Shown one piece after another: positions 59,208 through 64,000 of a stretch of DNA of 64,000 nt (positions are counted from its first letter, which is position 1; every line of letters starts with the position of its first letter). The notes under the pieces were generated by a model, which was not told the origin of the DNA, did no database searches, and was given only the letters and a program-made list of their open reading frames with translations. The position numbers and the translations under genes are program-made. The DNA comes from Strigops habroptila (taxonomy: Eukaryota; Chordata; Aves; Psittaciformes; Psittacidae). The DNA is taken from contig NC_044282.2 in assembly GCF_004027225.2 (NCBI RefSeq), positions 63,849,725 through 63,913,724 of the forward strand, written 5' to 3'.

Positions 59208-60283
59208 GTGAGGGGTCTGGGGGGAAATTTCCTGACTTCTTGGCACAACTGCTTGGCAAGCACCTGGCTACAGCATGGCTGAGGGGGCATCTGCCCTGGG
59301 AGGGCTGCTGGAGAGTTCAGGCTGGGGAGCAGGGGGGTACCTTGTCTCTCTTCTGGGGTTATTGCATGTGCTTCCCCAGCCCGTCTTAGCTGGTAGGAGG
59401 ATTTGAAGCCCTCACTGGCTGGCAAAGGCTTTGTGGAAATCTCTTATTGCCCTGCAAAATGTTTGTGTGGGTCTTGCTCTTTATGGAGAACCAGAGATTA
59501 ACTCTACTCAGTGTTGCTGTCACAGTAAAACCAGAGGCAGGAGCAAGATGCGAAGCGTGAAGGTATCTCCTGAGAACATGGCAGGTATTAGAGCCCTGTC
59601 TCTCTGGTCTTGCAGCACGCTTTTAACCTGCTTGCCTAAGTTGACAGTGTGAGCCTAGCCCTCTGTTTAGACAGCAGGGAGTGCTCATGTCAGAGGCCTT
59701 AGTTTCCACTTTCACTCCTGCTTTTGCTGCTGAACTGGGAAGTCAGGGATGCTTGCTGGGTTTCCATTGCAGCACTACAAGAGTGAATCCTGGACCGCCA
59801 CACAGGTGATGCACAGTTCAAGGAGCACAAAGCTGTTTACAAATCTTCTGCCTACTTCACAGTCCTGCCCTTGTGCCCATCAAATCCTGGAGTTTCTAGC
59901 ATTTACAGGGGAGCCATGGGGAGCAGCAGCTATTTACTACCGCATCTTGGACAAGGAACCACTCTGTGAGGTGGAGGAAGGATATGAGGAGCAGTGGTGC
60001 TTGATGCCTTGGCCTATCCCTTCTCCTCTCTGGGGTCCCTTGCAAACAAGGAGAAGGGAGAAGTGTGCTGGTTGCTGGGAAGAGCTGGGACCCACCAATA
60101 TCTGCTTGTTAGAGGCTGCTGTGTGAGACTGATTATTGCCCTAAGTTCAGTAGGGCCTAGAACTGCCTGAAGAGTGTCCGCTGTTGAAAGGGATCACTGC
60201 ATTAATCTGAGCAGAGCTCTTGGAGGAGAAGGGAGCTCTTGGGATCATGGTGCTAATATCCAAATCCTGTCTCCTCCCAACAG

Positions 60284-60427
60284 ATAAACTATTATGAGGA
60301 GGAAATCGAGTTAATGAGGAAAAACTTTGAGAGAGAGAGGAAGGACAGTGAGGAAAGCTTCAGGACCGAGATACACAAGATGGAAGACCAGAGAAGAGAC
60401 CTGGATGAAACACTTGTAAAGTACTGA
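60284..60427 (+). CDS. ninein-like exon with in-frame TGA
   Basis: Acceptor CCTCCCAACAG; 47 codons INYYEEEIELMRKNFERERK then DSEESFRTEIHKMEDQRRDL and DETLVKY before TGA. NINL continues here with a very long exon. Beyond the stop the same frame stays open and keeps coiled-coil character (VVIDRLKEQ, LEERLEVEQAR) to about 60600. Confidence 0.75.
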   Translation: MNYYEEEIELMRKNFERERKDSEESFRTEIHKMEDQRRDLDETLVKY

Positions 60428-62420
60428 GTTGTAATTGATCGCCTGAAAGAGCAAAAATGTTTGTGGAGCCTGGAGCTGGAGGAGAGGTTGGAGGTGGAGC
60501 AGGCCAGGGTAGGACAGCAGCATGTTGGCGACATTTACCATCCAGGGCAGCAGCTGGGCCAAGAGGGAGAAGAGCTGAGGATGCAGTGCAAGGACAGAGA
60601 GAGCCTGAGGTCTGGCACTGTCCTCTTTCTCTGGTTAAGAGGGAGACTTGGGATGCATCCCCTGCTCATACCAGAGTAGGTTGGGCTGATTCCTCCTGAG
60701 GATGGAGAACTGCTTTAATTTGGAAGAAAATCTGGGCAGTATTGCAGGGCTGCAGCTGTTTGAAATGAGATGTCTGAACTCACCTTAAGTGATTCCTTGA
60801 TATTTCAAGACTTCAGTTTCCCTGCATGTTCCACAAGCTTGCGTCAGAGGCAGTGCCCACCAAAGATTGTACCTCAAAACAGTGGGAGGAGTGAGAGCTT
60901 TCATCAGCATTTTCTTAGTATTCATTTTCTTGGTCCTTCAGCAAACCTGCCTCTACTTGCTAGATCATCACAACTGGCTGCCTTAAAAGCAGCAAAAAAA
61001 GGCTTAAATTTCTTTATATAGCAAAACAGACTGGCTTGTGGGAGGGTAAGGTTGTCACTAAATGGCTGTTCATCTTCCCTTCTTGTGCTTTGCACCTTTT
61101 TGGTGCTAGTCCTGCAACCTCCCCAAGGAGCCAGAATGGCCTTCCAGAGGAGAGTGGAGGAGAATTGGACAGGAAACTGTTGCCTGTCCATGCCTGCCCC
61201 CTCCCAGCACACCCCACCAGTGCCCCCAGGCTTTCCTCCTGCCTCTTCCCTGTTGTGCCTCCCTTCAGGAGCAGAGTCCCCTTTGCTAATATCCAAGCAG
61301 AGGATTTTACTAGGTCATTATCCCCATTTTAGGGCTGAGGAGCTGAGATACGGGATAGGTGTGAGAGAAAGGAGGTGACTTGGATGAAGTCTGTGTCAGA
61401 CCAGGGGAACAAGCCCAAATAACAGGAATACAAGGCTGTGTTACCACATGTGTTACCTGTATATGTGTTACCACCATCTCTGCTGAATGGTGGAGGGACT
61501 GGCTGCAGCAGGAAGCTTGCAGAGTTGTTGGAAAACACCTGATGGATGAGTGAGAAGTGTAGAACTTCTCAAAGTGATGTGGGAACTTTCTGTAATGTTT
61601 AAGTAATTGCCTTGACTTTGCAACCTAAAGAAAACCTTTTGTTGCTTCTCCAGCAAAAGTATGTTCTGAAGCTGGCTGAGGTTTTCAAGCTGTGTTATCA
61701 AATCCAGGGCAGCAAAATGGCTTTTACCTTTTGGAAAGATGCAGAGGTTTAGCATGATCAAGAGCTGTTACAGAGTGAATGCCTGCATGAGGACAGCTGT
61801 AAGGCTCTGTAGCAGCAGCACTGGTGTGAGAGAAGGTGATTTCCCAATGATAAAGGCTCCAAGGCCAGGACCTCAAGAGCAGTGAGCCCGGGAGATGCAG
61901 CAGTGGAAGCGGAAGGAAAAGGTCATGGTCTCTCTGTGGAAGAAGCGGCAGCTAAAGTTGGAAGGGAAGGTTAATGAGGAGCAAGTCAAGATGTGTTAGA
62001 TGCTGGCTGTTGAGAAGAAAAAGAAGAAAAAAAGCACCAAGATGAAATGGGAATAACGCAGAGATCATGGGGCTCAGGGCTCAGGTGTTGAAAGGGACAA
62101 GGTGTCTGGAGAGCTGTCTTCTGGGGGGAAGGGAGTAGGTCTCCAAAGTTCAGATGAGCAGGTAGACCAAAATCTCCTGCCTGTTGCAACTTCAGCACCA
62201 AAGGAACAGAGAAGAAATGAAAAACAATGTGATGGATGGACCAGTGCAGACATCTGTTGCAATGAATGGCCTGCTCAATCTAGAAGCTGTAGCCAAAGCA
62301 GAAAGCATTTGTCAAGGAGAAATGAAATCTTGATAGACAAGGGAATGTACTTGGGAAGGAGGCAGAGAGAGCAAAGTTAAATGGTTTGCCTTCACACAGC
62401 AGACAAAAGCAGTATGTCAG
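60428..62420 (+). pseudogene. decayed remainder of the long ninein-like exon
   Basis: Lys/Glu/Gln-rich fragments typical of coiled coil occur in changing frames broken by stops: LELEERLEVEQAR near 60470, MQQWKRKEKVMV and KKRQLKLEGKVNEEQVKM near 61895-61995, and LQHQRNREEMKNNVM near 62190. Human NINL has a single long exon in this place, so these pieces are read as its remains. The alignment is by eye and weak apart from the two ends. Confidence 0.45.
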
Positions 62421-62423
62421 GAC

Positions 62424-62640
62424 ATAGACTTGATCTGGAGGGCAAGAAGAGGGGAAAAAAGCCCTGGGAGGCAGAGTGGCACAGCAGCATAGGAAGAAAC
62501 ATGACATTCAGGCTGTCAAAATTGAACTGAAAAGGGAAAGGAACAGGGTGAAACTGGAGCTGATGTAGCTGAAACATATTGTGCACTGCCTGGAAAATGA
62601 CCCACAGCTCAAGAGAGTGGCAGGTTTGCAGAACTGAAAC
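62424..62640 (+). pseudogene. NINL-like remnant with two stops
   Basis: One frame reads VKIELKRERNRVKLELM, a TAG stop, LKHIVHCLENDPQLKRV and then TGA. This aligns with the NINL stretch KIALEREKDDMETKLLHLE and VVRALEKHVDLREND in spacing and residues, so the homology is good but the frame is dead. Confidence 0.65.
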
Positions 62641-63759
62641 TGTGCTGCTGCTGAAGAAAAGCAGATGCCTTGTGAAACACAAGGCTGCTTAACAACGTGA
62701 TGGTCCAAAAGACGCTCTAACAGCAGCTGTGTTCTCTCTTGACACTCTCTAACAGCAGCGATGTTCTTGCTGTTCCCCACATGCCTTTTACTAATCATGG
62801 GATTGTGGTCAGAGAGCTGGGATGTGATAACGTGGCTGTAGCTGACTGTGCACTCGTCTCCTCTGCCTTCTACAGCTGTCTGTGGGACGCTGGAGATGCC
62901 ACAGGAAGCACAGCATGTGAATCCTGATGTAAAACTGACTTGTAAAGCAGCTGCTGTGAGGATCACCCTGCCAAGCAGGGGAGCAAGCAGCACACAGCCC
63001 GTGCACTCGTCCTCTTGCTCAAGAGAGGAAGAACTTCCCCACTCAGCTCCTCTGCCTCCCAGATGCAGCACCACAAATTGCAATGCTGTCCTCCCTGCCA
63101 CAATGGACAGTCCATTCTCCTGCACTCTTCCCTGAGGAATTTGGGTCCTCTATGGGGTTTAGCAGTAGCTGTTAGATATGACTGTCTGATCAACACAGGA
63201 CTGAGCTTCCCACCCACAAGTTCCAGTATTCTTGGCCTCATGGGGGACTGGGATACCAGTAGGCATGGAAGGATAATGAGGCATAGAGGCTGCCTTGGAT
63301 TTGGGGTTGTAGCTGTTACATCCAGCAATGTAAAATCACAGCGGCCTCACAAGCAAGCTGACTTCCAGATGTGGCTCTGATGCAATTGAAGGGTTGGACT
63401 CACCACCTGGTTATCCTTAACGAAGTCTCGGTGTGTCTTAATGACCCAGATCTCTTAGTTTGTACTCCTTTGCAGGCCTGCAAAGTAATTTCAGCCAGCT
63501 GGAAGCCACACAAATTCAGGTTCTGATGCTATTTGTCCTTATCCCCTTTATTTCTCTTCTCTTGAAGACCTGTTCCTTCTCTACCAGTCTCTTGATGATC
63601 CCCACATTTTGCATGAGTTACTGGATGGTTGTTTCTCAGATTTCTTTAGTTATGCTGTCCTTGCAAATCAAATGGGGATGGAGCAGGGAGCCAGTGTAGA
63701 ATGCCAAGAGCAAACTGGGCTTTTGCATAGTTTTCTCACTCTGCTGTCTCTCCCTGCAG
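62641..63759 (+). other. intron-like gap in ninein-like locus
   Basis: No family match, no CR1 and no convincing exon was seen between the last remnant and the clean exon at 63760. Confidence 0.5.
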
Positions 63760-63867
63760 GAAAGAGCTGTGCTGGCTGCTGGAGGAGAACAGCCTGCTGA
63801 AAAGTCAACTTGGGAGACTTCAACAAGAGCTGAGGCTGGCAAAGGAGCAGGGCAGCGAACACGATGG
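63760..63867 (+). CDS. ninein-like exon, clean, near window end
   Basis: Acceptor CTCCCTGCAG, donor GTAAGA; one base, 35 codons and two bases. Reads KELCWLLEENSLLKSQLGRL then QQELRLAKEQGSEHD, matching NINL [21 protein letters not shown] directly after the remnant above. Confidence 0.78.
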
Positions 63868-64000
63868 GTAAGAGAGGAGCCAGCTGTAGGAAGCTGCAAA
63901 TGGGTGGATAGTTAATGCTTGTAAAACGAACAGCCACTGAGGTGCATTTACCAGATTTCAGCTGGCTTTTGTTCCTGCCTTTTGTTTTTTCTTGTTTCTG
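63868..64000 (+). other. intron following the last visible ninein-like exon
   Basis: Follows donor GTAAGA to the window edge. No acceptor with family coding was seen, so the next exon is outside. Confidence 0.6.

Larger units (their letters stand above)
53701..63867 (+). pseudogene. ninein/NINL-family locus, 5'-truncated and interrupted
   Basis: Ninein and NINL are centrosomal coiled-coil proteins that anchor microtubules. Seven consecutive clean exons (54082-54217, 54301-54438, 54719-54857, 55596-55706, 56335-56424, 58472-58568, 59065-59207) and the first 47 codons of an eighth (from 60284) read in one frame, with correct GT-AG sites and matching phases, and follow NINL in order: SLAELPAALDNTLM, VARERDKARLDLEKAER, ENIQLQNRVTEMAEKL, LEYERQCQ, MEQLQEQLRDLKVQLEMK, INYYEEEIELMRKNFERE. 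Against function: no EF-hand half upstream, an in-frame TGA at 60425-60427, and a decayed stretch to about 62640 with further stops. A clean exon returns at 63760-63867. NINL fits slightly better than NIN, but a third family member is possible, so no symbol is given. It could still be a shortened expressed gene. It continues past the window. Confidence 0.6.

Noticed and set aside
59774-59805. Possible extra ninein-like exon after CATTGCAG (HYKSESWTATQ)
   Set aside because: In NINL the exon ending LETK is followed directly by the NYYE exon, and 59207 joins 60284 in the right phase, so no exon is needed here.
61655-61745. Exon-like block with acceptor CTCCAG and reading QKYVLKLAEVFKL
   Set aside because: No convincing match to ninein or NINL, and the GTTTAG donor is poor. 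It may be part of the decayed exon, but the evidence is too weak.
63477-63521. Possible exon SNFSQLEATQIQ before 63760
   Set aside because: Acceptor and a GT follow, but the residues do not match the family and phase could not be tied to neighbours.

Overview
The window is vertebrate nuclear DNA, most likely from a bird. Every recognisable interspersed repeat is a CR1 non-LTR retrotransposon, several ending in the typical (ATTCTATG)-like 3' tail. No mammalian SINEs are seen. Genes are split into short exons with GT-AG introns, and there is one clear CpG island. The species cannot be named from the sequence alone.

Layout. (1) 1-15660 is the end of a long first intron of ATL2; the promoter and exon 1 lie before the window. 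(2) 15661-40089 on the plus strand holds the rest of ATL2 (atlastin-2, an ER membrane-fusion GTPase): twelve constitutive coding exons in a continuous reading frame, plus an alternative last coding exon at 39439-39546. Its second intron region carries a decayed ~3 kb CR1 copy on the minus strand (about 18798-21800). (3) 40090 to about 44400 is ATL2 3' UTR and a tail-to-tail intergenic stretch with one CR1 fragment. (4) 44585-52094 on the minus strand is a complete 12-exon EIF4A3 gene (412 codons; the DEAD-box core of the exon junction complex), starting inside a CpG island at about 51610-52360. (5) From about 53.7 kb to the end, plus strand, is a ninein/NINL-family coiled-coil locus. It has seven clean consecutive exons in frame, then an exon with an in-frame TGA, then a long decayed stretch, then one more clean exon at 63760-63867. 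The 5' half of the family (EF-hand part) is absent, so this looks like a truncated, decaying paralogue.

ATL2 and EIF4A3 are independent housekeeping genes: one shapes ER tubules, the other marks spliced mRNA in the nucleus. They are not a functional cluster. EIF4A3 and the ninein-like locus point away from each other across the CpG island. Human EIF4A3 and ATL2 are, to my knowledge, on different chromosomes, so their adjacency here is notable.

Exon boundaries were set by hand from reading frame, protein-family similarity and GT/AG signals. UTR ends, CR1 ends and the status of the ninein-like locus are less certain.
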